From assembly GCA_029261795.1 (NCBI GenBank), contig JAJDAP010000069.1, positions 1 to 50,625 of the forward strand: 50,625 bases of DNA, in the 5' to 3' direction. The notes beneath the pieces were generated by a model. That model did not search any database. It was not told the origin of the DNA and saw nothing but the letters and a program-made list of their open reading frames with translations. Positions 1 to 8,880 of the stretch are shown here, one piece after another (within the stretch, counting starts at the first letter, position 1; each line of letters starts with the position of its first letter). Position numbers and translations under genes: made by a program. The DNA is from Deltaproteobacteria bacterium (GTDB taxonomy: Bacteria; Myxococcota_A; UBA9160; UBA6930).

Positions 1-18
1 ACCGGTAGTTCCATCTGC
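1..18. repeat. 18-nt terminal direct repeat, left copy
   Basis: The first 18 bases (ACCGGTAGTTCCATCTGC) recur exactly as the last 18 bases at 50608-50625. Both copies lie in the same reading frame of a GspG-like coding sequence on the minus strand. An exact match placed precisely at both ends is not expected by chance. It means the ends overlap, or that both ends stop inside copies of one gene. Confidence 0.9.
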
Positions 19-390
19 GCCAAGGCTGCTCAGCCGGCATCTCGAGCCCCCGAATGTCTCGAAGGCGACGTTTCGCCCCCACGGATCCACCAGCAATTCC
101 CTACTCGGCCGGTGCCACTTGGGGAAGTACGTGGGGATCTCATCTGGAACATCCAAGGGCTCCAGTAGAGCCTCAAGTCTCCTCGGTACGCTGCCATGGG
201 CTGAGTAGTAGTCGCGCAGCAGGAATTCGAGTTCGGTCAACTGTCCTCGGGCAGTGTGCCATTCTTCTCCGTACCACCAAATGCTAATCGATGACCAGGG
301 CGCGAGGTACCAAATAGCCACCAAGACCGCAGCGCTCGCACCGATAGCAGCCGTTGTCCGGACCGCGATTCTCAACAGCCGGCGAAGCAT
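1..390 (-). CDS. Membrane-anchored protein with GspG-like (T2SS pseudopilin) C-terminal domain, partial
   Basis: This frame starts at ATG 390 and stays open to the left edge, so the stop is outside the window. A Shine-Dalgarno stretch (GGGAGGG) lies just upstream, and only 14 nt separate it from the TAG at 405-407 of the restored RHS frame, so the two genes are probably co-transcribed. Residues 1-35 are a basic start (MLRRLLR) followed by a hydrophobic span, likely an inner-membrane anchor. Residues about 100-130 carry LLVDPWGRNVAFE and SLGADGTTG, the end signature of GspG-family pseudopilins. The canonical prepilin cleavage motif (GFTLIE-like) is absent, so it is probably not a standard pseudopilin. 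Immediately after an RHS toxin-like gene it sits in the usual immunity-gene position; an immunity or export-accessory role is inference. Confidence 0.75.
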   Translation of the reverse strand, partial: MLRRLLRIAVRTTAAIGASAAVLVAIWYLAPWSSISIWWYGEEWHTARGQLTELEFLLRDYYSAHGSVPRRLEALLEPLDVPDEIPTYFPKWHRPSRELLVDPWGRNVAFETFGGSRCRLSSLGADGTTG

Positions 391-404
391 CTGTTGCGCC
401 CTCC

Positions 405-941
405 CTATCTCTTCCGTCGAAGAATCGCTTCACCAAGCCTCGCCTGGAACCGCAAGCGACGCGCCTGGGCGCCCAACTGCGCCGCCTTTTGCTGGATAGC
501 GTTGGCGAGTTCATCAGCCGTTGATCCAGCGCCCCTGATTAGCTTGGCTGCTTGGTTGAGGATCCTGGACTGTTGCTCAAGCTCAGCGGCCTCGTCTTCG
601 AACTCCTCGATCTTTCGCCGAAGTGTCGCCTCGCTAAGCATGTCAAGGAACTCTGCGAGCGATTCAGCCTCTTCGACTGAAATCCCACGTGGTGGCGTCC
701 GAGGTCCGCTCGGATCCTCAAACGGCGGTTCGCCCGCTTCCTCAACTGCCTCCTTGGGATCATCCAGATTGGCGCCCGAGGAGCAACAGAGTCCCCGTGC
801 CCCCGGAATAATTGAATCCAACACCTGCGAGAGAATCTGCGGGATCGACGGCGCCGGCGGGCAGCTGCTGACGAAGGGGTTCACACCGGTCAGGCCGAAG
901 AACCCGCAATTTCCAACCAGAACCCCTCCGGTAGAAAAAAA
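405..941 (-). pseudogene. RHS C-terminal tip in shifted frame (frameshift at T7)
   Basis: Downstream of the RHS core the coding signal moves to a different minus-strand frame ending at TAG 405-407. Removing one T from the run of seven T (plus-strand A at 935-941) fuses the RHS frame to it, reading SVFSTGGVLVGNCGFFGLTG. The restored tip is about 180-195 residues after the DPTGN core boundary: first a Gly/Cys-rich hydrophobic part with Cys in NCGFF, SSCPP and LCCSS, then a Pro-rich linker, then a long charged helical part (EEFEDEAAELEQQ, ARRLRFQARLGEAILRRKR). I see no known nuclease, deaminase or ADP-ribosyltransferase motif. The frameshift may be a sequencing indel, a true inactivating mutation or slippage. 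Confidence 0.65.
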
Positions 942-3900
942 CGCTGCCGATGCTGAATCCGATCTGAATCGTCCCAATGATGTCCTCGAAAGTGTTTCCG
1001 GTCGGGTCGACCAGGTTGACCAGGTCATTCCGCACGTACCCATACGGGTTGTGGCCTTGCGGTTCGAACACCGAGGCGAATGCGTCGGGTTGCAGGAACC
1101 CTCCCAACGCGGGGTCGTACCAACGCGCGCCGTAGTCGTAGAGGTCGATTGCCTCCTCCAGTCGCTGCCCCGTGAAACCGAGCCGCGGAGCGTTCTGCGT
1201 GCCGGCAACGGGCTCGACTTCTGCCCCGAACGGCCGATACACCACCCGGGTTGGCGCGGCCCCGTTCTCATCACTCACGTAGACAGAGCTTCCGAGCCGA
1301 TCGGCGTGGAGGTAGGTGACGTCGGTGGCGGTGATGGCCTCCGCCTTCGAGGGGATCAGTAGAATCACAGGTACTGTGTAGGCGAACCAGAAGAAACCTG
1401 CGGTCCCAACGGCGACGGCAACCCGTGCAGGCCGTCTTCGACGACGCGCAAGCTCCAGGCCGCGCATGATCGCGAACCCCAGGAGCGCGTAGGCCAGGAG
1501 GGCCGCGAGCTCCGCACCCGGCGGAAGTCGATCAAGCGGTATGCCAGGGAGGACGCTCCCGCAGACGCCACCCGGAGGTGCGAAGTTCTCCTCGTCCAGC
1601 GCGATGACCTGCCCGCCGAGCGTGATGTAGAGCGTCGCGATCTGACTGACCGTGTCCCACTCGTAACCCTCTCCGTAGCGGTGGACCTTGGATCCGCTCG
1701 ACTCGACACTGAAGGCCAAGCCATCCGCACGGTACGTGATCGCCTTGACCTCGACTCCGCTCTCGGAGGCCGTGAGGACCCGGCCCATTTCGTCGTAGGT
1801 GAAGGCCCAGCTGCCATGGGCCGAGTGGCTCTTGAGGTTCCCATCCGCGAAGTAGTCGATCGTGCTCGAGCCACTCGAAGCCGTCACTTGACTCGCCGCG
1901 TGGGGCTTTGCGCCCGTGTACTCGAACAAGCTCCCCTCAGGGCAGGTGGTTGCCGTGGGCGCCGACGTGCCGTCAAGGCAGGTCAGGTTGCCGATGTCGT
2001 CATAGCCATAGTAGAGGTCGTCGCTGACGTAGCCCGTGTTGTAGGGACCCGTGGCCTGCGAGAGGCGCCCCAGGTTGTCGTACTGGAAGACGAACTCGGT
2101 CGCGTTGATCGACGCGAGTCGATCGTCCGGATTGTGGACGTACACCATCGCGAGGTCTGGGAATCCTGCCCCCGTGACCTTGGCTTCGAGCGGGAGGAGG
2201 GTCGTCGAATCGACGGAGTTGCTGGTCGTGATCCCACCCGCCGAGGTCCAGGTCGCGAGCTCCCCCCGTTCGTTCCAGGTGACCGAGGTGACGTAGTCGA
2301 AGGTCCCGGCACCGGCGTCGATCGAAGTGACGAAGCCTGGAGCGTCCCTGTTCCACCTCACGGTCCGACCATCGGGGTAGCTCCTCTCCGTGATGTCGCC
2401 CGCGTCGTTGTACTGGATGACGAATCCGAGGAGATCGGGGCCGTCCTCCCAAGACTCCCCAACGAGGTCTCCGAGGTTGCCGTACCCGAGCGATTTGACG
2501 TACTTCTCCGTCCGTTCCGTGCTGAGTCGTCCCTTCGAGGGGCCGCTCCCTTCCTCGTCGTAGGTCCACGTCACGTCAGCGGAGCCGCCGAACGCATCTT
2601 GGATGAGGGGCCGATCCAGCGCGTCGTAGATCCAGGTCACGGGCTGGCTCGCGGGGCCGTCTTGCGAGATCAGGTTCCCACCCGCATCGAAAAGGAAGTC
2701 CCAGGTTCCGGTGTTGGGATCGATCAGCTTCGCGCGCCTGCCAAGATCGTCGTACTGGAACTCGGTTGGGTTCATCTCATCGTCGCGGATGAACCGAAGC
2801 CGTCCGGCGGCATCGTACTCGTACGCCGTTTTGATCGGGGTACCGGTACCGCCGGGGCCTGGGTACTCGAGAATCTCCACGATGTCGCCGAAACCGTCGG
2901 CTAGCTGATCCTTGACCCTCGAGCTCGGATCCGTCGCCTTGAGAACGGAGCGTCTCGTGGCATCGATTGAGTAAGCGGTGTTCCAGATCCGCCCGGTTCC
3001 CGGTAGCGTTCGTTGCTTCTCGCGTCCGAGCGCGTCATAGGCAATAGAGATGTCGGCGCCCGGCGATCCGAAGCCGGGGAGCGATTGCCTCGCGGTCCGT
3101 CCTAGAGAGTCGTAAACGATCGACGTGTGGACGCGCAGCCCTTGGGGCCCCGACGCATCGGTCGTGATGACGCGGCCAAAGCCGTCGAAGAACCGCACCT
3201 CCTCATGGAACGAGTTTCCTACGATGTCCGTGAATCGTTGGATGGTGACCTTCCGCAGGGTGTCGTCGTAGTCGACCGTGGTTCGCGATCCCTCGGTCCC
3301 CAGGCCGGTCCCCACGCCGTCATACAGTGAGTTTCGCGTGATCCTGCCGTGCTCGTCGTAGCACCGAAGATCTACGATTCCGTTGACGTCCTCCGAGGTC
3401 GCTACGCGTCCGGCCTCAGGAGGTGCGGACACCGCACAGACGCCGTTCGCGGAGTACGTGCGCGTCGAGGTAGGACGGAACGTCAGCGCCGGATCGGCTT
3501 TGAGGATCTTCGGTCCTTCGCTCACAGACGGAAGGTCGAGAGGCTCGCCATTCATGCCGTACTGGAGATCGGTAGCGCCCTCGTCATCGGAGGTGAATTC
3601 CGTGGCGTTTCGGCGCGCGTTGATGGTGCGAGTCAGCTGACTGGTTGTGTCGTTGTAGACGAAAGTCGTCGTTGGGCTCGCATTGACCCCCACGCGCACG
3701 ATCTTCGTGAGCTTCCCTTCCGAGACCGTGCCGAGGCTCAAAGGTGCGCCGACCGTCCCGTCGTAGTAGAAGTCGGTCTCTCGGAGCTTGACCCCAGTTT
3801 GACCGCCGATCTCGTTGGCCCAGAGCTCTCTCCGAGAGATCCGATCAACAACGCGAGCAGACCCGGCCGCATACTCAAGCTTGCTGATCCGTGTCTCGTC

Positions 3901-6852
3901 TGCGGCGTCGTCAACGCAAAGCGCACCCGTCCCTCCTGTGTTGTCGACGATCAGGCCAAGCTCGTGAATCTCAGTGGTATTTCCGTTGGCGTCGTACACG
4001 AGCTTGCGACCGATGGTCCGGGTGCCACCGGCGATCTCAGTCTCCTTGTTCGCCACACAGATCGGCAATCGCTGGTCTGCGGTACCTGCGCCGTACTCGA
4101 GGTGCGTCTCCCGAAGCGCCGTGGCGACGGCAGGATCGAAGACCTTCTGGTGGTCGAGCAGGCCCATGAGCGCTGCGGACTGATGGAAGACGGATTCCGT
4201 CGATACCAGCTCCTCGACGAAGGCACCGGCCCCATCTCCCTCTCCCATCGTTTGCCAGACGGTCCGGAACCCACGTGACTCGCGAGAGACAGGATCGAAC
4301 AGGGATCGGGCGTACTCGAGCTTCGTGAGACTGAAGACCCCGTTGAGATCGTTCGTCTCGACCGAAACGGCTAGGATGCCGCCGCTCGGGTCCTGACCGA
4401 CGTCGTTGTTGTTCCCATCCACGATCGTGTTCGGGAAGGCGGTGACACTGGGATCAGGCACCGTCGCCGTGACCGTCGGCTCGTAGCGAATGGTCGACGT
4501 ACCACCGAGCGGATGCGTGACTGTCTCCAGGAGGTCCGCGCGCGAGGCGAGGTTGTCGAAGACGGTTGCGGACGACGGCTCGAACTTCACGATCTCGGGC
4601 AGACCGTCGCCGTTGTAGTCGAAGAATACGTAACCCGTTGGCCCATTAGCGTCGACGAAATCGACGGGAACCTGCCAGTCGGCACCGGTTACCAGGTTCC
4701 AGGCGGCGGACGCGCCCCCCTCATCGGTGTCGCCATCGCCCAGCCAGCGCTGCCGTGTCGTGCCCGCCTTTGCCCGCACGACGTCGAGTCTGCCGTCGCC
4801 ATCGATATCGGCGAACCGGACACCGTCATCGGCCCAGGTCGCAGTGGCGAGCGCAGCCGGGACGTCCCATCCCATATCCGTCGCGAACTCCCGATCGCCC
4901 TTGTTCAAGAATGCCTGTCCCGTGTCGCTGACGACGAAGTCGGAAAGACCGTCGCCGTTGAGGTCGGTGAACGCGTGGCGATGCGGCTCGTTCTTGATCA
5001 CTCCAGCGGGAGAGTGCTCGAGGACTCCGGAGACGTGAGCGGCGATCGCCTGGAACTCGTCAGCGATCACGACTTCTTCGGCGTCGCAACCAGGAGGATT
5101 GGTGACACTGGCCGCGGATCGCGTCCACTGGCCGTCGCCGCGGTTCCAATAGTAGAAGTCGGAGGTGTGGCGCTCCAGGCAGGTGCCGCCTGAAGAGCTG
5201 AAGAACGCGACATCGTTGCGGAGCGCGATCTCGGGCGCACCGTCGCCATTTAGATCGGGATACAGGGCAGAAACGCCTCCGCCAGGATGGGCGCCGGAAT
5301 AGACGCCTGTGAAGAAGTGTCCATCCACCAATGGAGACAGTGTGTTGTCCCAGCTGCCGGGGCCACTGCGGGGAGAGTCACTTTGGGTGCGCCACGTGAA
5401 CTGCTGACCGAGCCGGAGTTCTCTCTGGAGGGCGTCGACGCGACCGTCTCGATTGACGTCGATCAGCACCGGAGATTCGACAAAGGCGTTGTTGTCTAGG
5501 AAATGAACTCGGTCCCCGGCTCCGAACGCAGGTTCCGGGTAGTTGTGTGCGCTTCCGGTGAGTTCGAAGCCCGAGCCCGTATTGAGGAACAGATTCCCAG
5601 TATTCGAGTCGCCCGTATCCCAGCCCTGATAGAAATCGACCAGGCCGTCACCATTGACGTCCCCGAACCCGCCAATCATGAAGAGGCCGGGACGAGACGC
5701 GGCGGACGTTGTCCAGCCCTTGGCGCCGGCGGCGGTATAGGTGAACGATGTCTTTCGGGGGCTCAGCGCGGGCTGGCGACCGACTCCGTATTCATTGACC
5801 TCCTTGAGCATGGAGCGGCCGGAGTCCGGAGAAGACTGGTAGATGAGCTCGTAGCTTCTGACGATCTCGGGGAGGGTTGTGCCGCTTCCGACGCGGACCT
5901 CGATTTCATTGAGACGCTCGGTGAGCTTCTGCTCGAACCCGGCGATGTACGAGACGCTCTGATCCGGTCGCGGGCTTGAATCCCGGATGAAGCGGACGAT
6001 CCGCTGGGGCGCCTGGCCGTACCAGATCTCGGTGGGGTAGGCGATGCCCGAGACGACCTCATAGAAGTACAGGATCGTGTTGCCAGCTCCTCCCTGATCG
6101 AGGAGGGCCGTGTCGTTCTCTGCCGCAAGCATCCACTCGAACGTCTTGTTGTGGAATCTGGACAGAGAGTCCCCCGCCTGCGGGTGGTCGACCCTGCTGA
6201 ACTCGTTCGTTCCGTATGTCATCGTGCGACCATTGGGCGTGGTCACCTCCCAGATGTCGAAGGAGGCGCCGAGCTGCCGGCTGATGCGCAGGGGGGATTG
6301 GCGCTTGGTCTCGTAGATCTCCTCCGCAGAGGTCGAGGAGACGAGAACCAAGGGCTCTCCATCGAGCTCAAACACATCGGGGAGGAGGCACACGTCGTCC
6401 GAAGCGGCACACGGGGAGGGGCTACCCATTCCGCCCGGATCACCACAGACGTGGCTGATGTCGCCGAGACAGCGCCGCTCGGGTTCCCGGTCGATGTAGT
6501 TGGGGATTCCGTTCCGGAGCGACCGGCGGACCGATGAGGTCTGGATGCCCCAGCCGTATCCGACCCAGGAGGTCTGGCGATTGCTGCTCGCGTAAGTCAG
6601 GGCAACGTTCGGCTTGAGGCCGTTCGTACCCGGAGGGACCTCGATCGGGATCGTGTAGAGCGCTGACCCACTCTGGGGCGAGATGGTCACGGCGCCCGCC
6701 ACGGGAGACGCAGGCGTCCGGCTCGACCGAGCGGCGGTGCCAACCTCGGCCATCGCAGATGCGGGCGAGGCGCCAAGAATCGGCTGGAAGACCAGAAGTG
6801 CGCTCAGCGCGGTAGCTACCGAGCGATCGAGTCGGACGGCGAGCAAACGCAT
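760..6852 (-). CDS. Secreted SpvB / FG-GAP / RHS-repeat giant protein (polymorphic-toxin type)
   Basis: About 2030 aa in this frame. I chose ATG 6852 because AGGGAG lies 8-9 nt upstream and a signal peptide follows (MRLLAVRLDRS, then a hydrophobic stretch ending ASPASA); a longer start at 6918 is possible. An SpvB-like domain comes first (ISPQSGSALYTIPIEVPPG, YGWGIQ). At least six Ca-binding FG-GAP/VCBS motifs follow (DVNGDGLVD, DVNRDGRVD, DLNGDGAPE, DLNGDGLSD, DIDGDGRLD, DYNGDGLPE), then many YD/RHS repeats (YDALGRE, YDDLGRR) and the RHS core end (GFTGQRLE, GLYDYGARWYDP-like, NPYGYVRND, DPTGN). Two hydrophobic spans interrupt the core at about residues 1778-1835. After the core the frame runs into a short implausible tail because of the T7 frameshift near 935-941. 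RHS shells encapsulate C-terminal toxins in characterised homologues; toxicity here is inferred. Confidence 0.9.
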   Translation of the reverse strand: MRLLAVRLDRSVATALSALLVFQPILGASPASAMAEVGTAARSSRTPASPVAGAVTISPQSGSALYTIPIEVPPGTNGLKPNVALTYASSNRQTSWVGYGWGIQTSSVRRSLRNGIPNYIDREPERRCLGDISHVCGDPGGMGSPSPCAASDDVCLLPDVFELDGEPLVLVSSTSAEEIYETKRQSPLRISRQLGASFDIWEVTTPNGRTMTYGTNEFSRVDHPQAGDSLSRFHNKTFEWMLAAENDTALLDQGGAGNTILYFYEVVSGIAYPTEIWYGQAPQRIVRFIRDSSPRPDQSVSYIAGFEQKLTERLNEIEVRVGSGTTLPEIVRSYELIYQSSPDSGRSMLKEVNEYGVGRQPALSPRKTSFTYTAAGAKGWTTSAASRPGLFMIGGFGDVNGDGLVDFYQGWDTGDSNTGNLFLNTGSGFELTGSAHNYPEPAFGAGDRVHFLDNNAFVESPVLIDVNRDGRVDALQRELRLGQQFTWRTQSDSPRSGPGSWDNTLSPLVDGHFFTGVYSGAHPGGGVSALYPDLNGDGAPEIALRNDVAFFSSSGGTCLERHTSDFYYWNRGDGQWTRSAASVTNPPGCDAEEVVIADEFQAIAAHVSGVLEHSPAGVIKNEPHRHAFTDLNGDGLSDFVVSDTGQAFLNKGDREFATDMGWDVPAALATATWADDGVRFADIDGDGRLDVVRAKAGTTRQRWLGDGDTDEGGASAAWNLVTGADWQVPVDFVDANGPTGYVFFDYNGDGLPEIVKFEPSSATVFDNLASRADLLETVTHPLGGTSTIRYEPTVTATVPDPSVTAFPNTIVDGNNNDVGQDPSGGILAVSVETNDLNGVFSLTKLEYARSLFDPVSRESRGFRTVWQTMGEGDGAGAFVEELVSTESVFHQSAALMGLLDHQKVFDPAVATALRETHLEYGAGTADQRLPICVANKETEIAGGTRTIGRKLVYDANGNTTEIHELGLIVDNTGGTGALCVDDAADETRISKLEYAAGSARVVDRISRRELWANEIGGQTGVKLRETDFYYDGTVGAPLSLGTVSEGKLTKIVRVGVNASPTTTFVYNDTTSQLTRTINARRNATEFTSDDEGATDLQYGMNGEPLDLPSVSEGPKILKADPALTFRPTSTRTYSANGVCAVSAPPEAGRVATSEDVNGIVDLRCYDEHGRITRNSLYDGVGTGLGTEGSRTTVDYDDTLRKVTIQRFTDIVGNSFHEEVRFFDGFGRVITTDASGPQGLRVHTSIVYDSLGRTARQSLPGFGSPGADISIAYDALGREKQRTLPGTGRIWNTAYSIDATRRSVLKATDPSSRVKDQLADGFGDIVEILEYPGPGGTGTPIKTAYEYDAAGRLRFIRDDEMNPTEFQYDDLGRRAKLIDPNTGTWDFLFDAGGNLISQDGPASQPVTWIYDALDRPLIQDAFGGSADVTWTYDEEGSGPSKGRLSTERTEKYVKSLGYGNLGDLVGESWEDGPDLLGFVIQYNDAGDITERSYPDGRTVRWNRDAPGFVTSIDAGAGTFDYVTSVTWNERGELATWTSAGGITTSNSVDSTTLLPLEAKVTGAGFPDLAMVYVHNPDDRLASINATEFVFQYDNLGRLSQATGPYNTGYVSDDLYYGYDDIGNLTCLDGTSAPTATTCPEGSLFEYTGAKPHAASQVTASSGSSTIDYFADGNLKSHSAHGSWAFTYDEMGRVLTASESGVEVKAITYRADGLAFSVESSGSKVHRYGEGYEWDTVSQIATLYITLGGQVIALDEENFAPPGGVCGSVLPGIPLDRLPPGAELAALLAYALLGFAIMRGLELARRRRRPARVAVAVGTAGFFWFAYTVPVILLIPSKAEAITATDVTYLHADRLGSSVYVSDENGAAPTRVVYRPFGAEVEPVAGTQNAPRLGFTGQRLEEAIDLYDYGARWYDPALGGFLQPDAFASVFEPQGHNPYGYVRNDLVNLVDPTGNTFEDIIGTIQIGFSIGSVFFYRRGSGWKLRVLRPDRCEPLRQQLPAGAVDPADSLAGVGFNYSGGTGTLLLLGRQSG
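935..941 (-). other. T7 homopolymer at RHS frameshift site
   Basis: The minus strand reads GCGTTTTTTTCTACC. Seven T give the annotated frame, which ends after 58 implausible residues. Six T would join the RHS core to the downstream coding frame. The position, 20-odd residues after the core boundary, would switch the tip on or off. Confidence 0.7.
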
Positions 6853-6994
6853 GGTAGGTCTCCCTGAACTCGGCCCCCCGATCGCTGCACCTTCCGACGG
6901 AAGATCGCAAGTTGTCAAGTCTTAGTTTGCGGAATTTTCTTGACCTCGTTAGTTGCGTAGGAATAGCCTGACCTTGCGGGGACGGAGGGAAGCG
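6853..6994. promoter_or_regulatory. Divergent intergenic region between RHS and secreted-protein gene
   Basis: This 142-bp gap separates two divergent genes that both begin with signal peptides. It is visibly more AT-rich than the flanks. A TTGACA hexamer faces the RHS gene (minus strand, 6918-6913) and a TTGACC faces the other gene (6940-6945). I cannot find convincing -10 boxes at the right distance, so exact promoters are unassigned. Confidence 0.35.
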
Positions 6995-7570
6995 ATGTAC
7001 ATAACTAAACTTGGATCAGTGATCGTCGTTCTTCTCGTGAGCGCAAGCGCGCTTGCGGTGCCGGCCAAACTAGAACTCGACTCGCTCTCCTTCTTCTATT
7101 TCGAAGGCGCCAATGTTGGCAACGGTCTGCCTGCAGCATCAATTCCCATCGATGTGCAGCAGGACAGTGCCAGCTCGTGGACCATTCGAGTCCCCGCGGG
7201 CTCGCTCTCGTTGCCGGATGTCACCTACCCAAGTGGGCGGCGCGTCGAATGGAAGCTGACATCGGATGCGACGGGCACCATCTCCAGATCAGGGTCGTCC
7301 TTGGTGTGCCAGCTGACCGCGCCCGCCGCCGCATATGTAGACGGTTCGGCGGCCGGCATCCCCTGGGACTTCGAGTTCACGACGGAGTCGTCGGCCTCGT
7401 CCGCGAAGGGGATCACTGCAACGCGTCAGGGAGCGCGGATGGATCCGACGAGTGGCTATCTCCAACTCGTCGCTACCGGAGTACATGCGAAGAGAGCGGC
7501 CACGGCCCCGGGAAAGCCCTACTACGTCGTACTGAGCGGACGAATTGTGGGCTTCGACTTCACGAAGTAG
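6995..7570 (+). CDS. Secreted protein of unknown function
   Basis: 191 aa. The start at ATG 6995 is favoured over an upstream in-frame ATG (6953) because GGAGGG sits 6 nt before it and a textbook signal peptide follows (MYITKL, hydrophobic core, ASALAVPA cleavage). The mature part is Ser/Gly/Thr-rich with alternating hydrophobic residues, suggesting a beta-sandwich. It has a single Cys (SLVCQL). I do not recognise the family. It is divergent from the RHS gene and overlaps the next gene, an exported hydrolase, by 26 nt, so those two are likely co-translated. It may belong functionally to the RHS locus, but that is only positional inference. Confidence 0.7.
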   Translation: MYITKLGSVIVVLLVSASALAVPAKLELDSLSFFYFEGANVGNGLPAASIPIDVQQDSASSWTIRVPAGSLSLPDVTYPSGRRVEWKLTSDATGTISRSGSSLVCQLTAPAAAYVDGSAAGIPWDFEFTTESSASSAKGITATRQGARMDPTSGYLQLVATGVHAKRAATAPGKPYYVVLSGRIVGFDFTK

Positions 7571-8498
7571 CGAGAAGCTACTCCCGGGCGCGATCGCCCT
7601 GCTGGCCCTGGCGGTTCCGCTGCAGCTAGCTGCCGATGCGCTCGAGGCCGGGGCCGTAGTCACCCACCGGGATCTCCGATGGACCTGGTCGGAAGGGGGG
7701 CTCTGGTCCCTGGCCCCGATCCCGGACGGCAAGGCGAGTTACCAGGTCGTCACCGGATCGAACTTCTCTGCTCGCGCGATCACCGTGGGCACCTCCAGCA
7801 CGACTGTCATCTGGCTCCCGCACCTGGAGGGCAGCTCGGATGCATCGGAGCTAGCTGTTCGGATGCTCGCCGATCGCGGATACCGGGTTGTGGGACTTCT
7901 GCCTCCGGGCCACGCGTTCGCGGACGGCGCGACTGTAATCTCCTGGGTTGCGCTCCTCGAGGAGCGGATCCGTGCGGGAAGGGCGACCGTCCGCGAGTTC
8001 GGTCCACCGGAGGGGTGCCTGGTCCTGGTCGGGCTGAGCCTCGGCGGGCTGGCAGCAATCCCGGTATCGGTGCTGGAGGATCGGGTCGATGGCTTGGTGC
8101 TGCTACTGGCAGGAGCTGACCTCGGCGAGCTAGCGAGCCGCCTCACGGAGCTTGCACCGGAGTTCGAACTCGATTCACACGCACCCCTCAGCAGGCAGGA
8201 ATCGGTTCGGATGTCTCATCTCGAGCCCCTGCGCTGGGCAGCGCGCATCGACCGTGATCGAACGCTGTTCATTCACGCGAGCTTCGACCGTGTGGTGCCG
8301 CGATCGTCCAGCGAGAAGCTCTGGGAGGCGTTAGGCCGTCCCAAGAGGATTGGCTACCCGAGCGGTCACCTCTCGTTCCGGTACTTCCTGCCACTGGCAA
8401 TCCGCGCCATCGGAGAGCATGTCGAGGAGGTCTGCGCGAGGAAGGATTCGTTGGTAGCCGATCCGACTGCCTCATCTGGGTCGGAGCCGCATGGCTGA
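7545..8498 (+). CDS. Exported alpha/beta hydrolase
   Basis: About 317 aa from a TTG at 7545, which overlaps the upstream gene; I see no ATG or GTG that would keep the hydrophobic N-terminus (AIALLALAVPLQLAADA), a likely signal peptide. The nucleophile elbow GLSLGG is intact. A later Asp in HASFDRVVP and a His in YPSGHLS complete a plausible Ser-Asp-His triad, so the enzyme looks catalytically competent. The substrate cannot be told from sequence. Its pairing with the small secreted protein suggests a cell-envelope or extracellular role. Confidence 0.7.
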   Translation: MWASTSRSSEKLLPGAIALLALAVPLQLAADALEAGAVVTHRDLRWTWSEGGLWSLAPIPDGKASYQVVTGSNFSARAITVGTSSTTVIWLPHLEGSSDASELAVRMLADRGYRVVGLLPPGHAFADGATVISWVALLEERIRAGRATVREFGPPEGCLVLVGLSLGGLAAIPVSVLEDRVDGLVLLLAGADLGELASRLTELAPEFELDSHAPLSRQESVRMSHLEPLRWAARIDRDRTLFIHASFDRVVPRSSSEKLWEALGRPKRIGYPSGHLSFRYFLPLAIRAIGEHVEEVCARKDSLVADPTASSGSEPHG

Positions 8499-8559
8499 TG
8501 TCGAGTCTCTTCGCCACCTGACGACGACTCCGATCACATAGCGGAGAACGCTGTACCCA

Positions 8560-8880
8560 GTGCCGGAGCCCCGACTTCCTTGGCTCTTGGGACTGGTCTA
8601 CGGTGTGGGCAAGCGGTGGCTGGGTCAACTGGCAGCGAGAAATCTCGGAGTCATCATTCGATCGTTAGCGGGAGTGGGAACTCCGAAAGCGCACCAAGCC
8701 GAAGGGGCAGCCGCAGCGCTGCTCGAGAGTGCGGTTGACGTGCTGATCCGAGTTCAATCCCGAACCCGAGCACGCTTCGCCCTTCGATTCAAATTCGCAG
8801 CGGGCTATCGCCACACGCGCCAGGAAATCTTCTCGATGCCGCTGGCTCACAAAATCAGCTGTTCTTCAACGGCCTGCTAG
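8560..8880 (+). pseudogene. Possible carboxymuconolactone-decarboxylase-like remnant
   Basis: A GTG-started frame of 106 aa begins PEPRLPWLLGLVYGVGKRWLG, which resembles the N-terminus of some carboxymuconolactone decarboxylase-like proteins (a proline-rich start, then an LxYxxxKRxxG-like stretch). The rest loses family character, lacks the catalytic CxxH-type centre and runs into the nadA stop. I treat it as a decayed fragment. It could equally be non-coding spacer. The 60 bp before it (8499-8559) hold nothing recognisable. Confidence 0.25.

Noticed and set aside
1681..6537. Several plus-strand frames of 100-400 aa opposite the RHS gene
   Set aside because: Shadows of the RHS coding strand without motifs or ribosome-binding sites.
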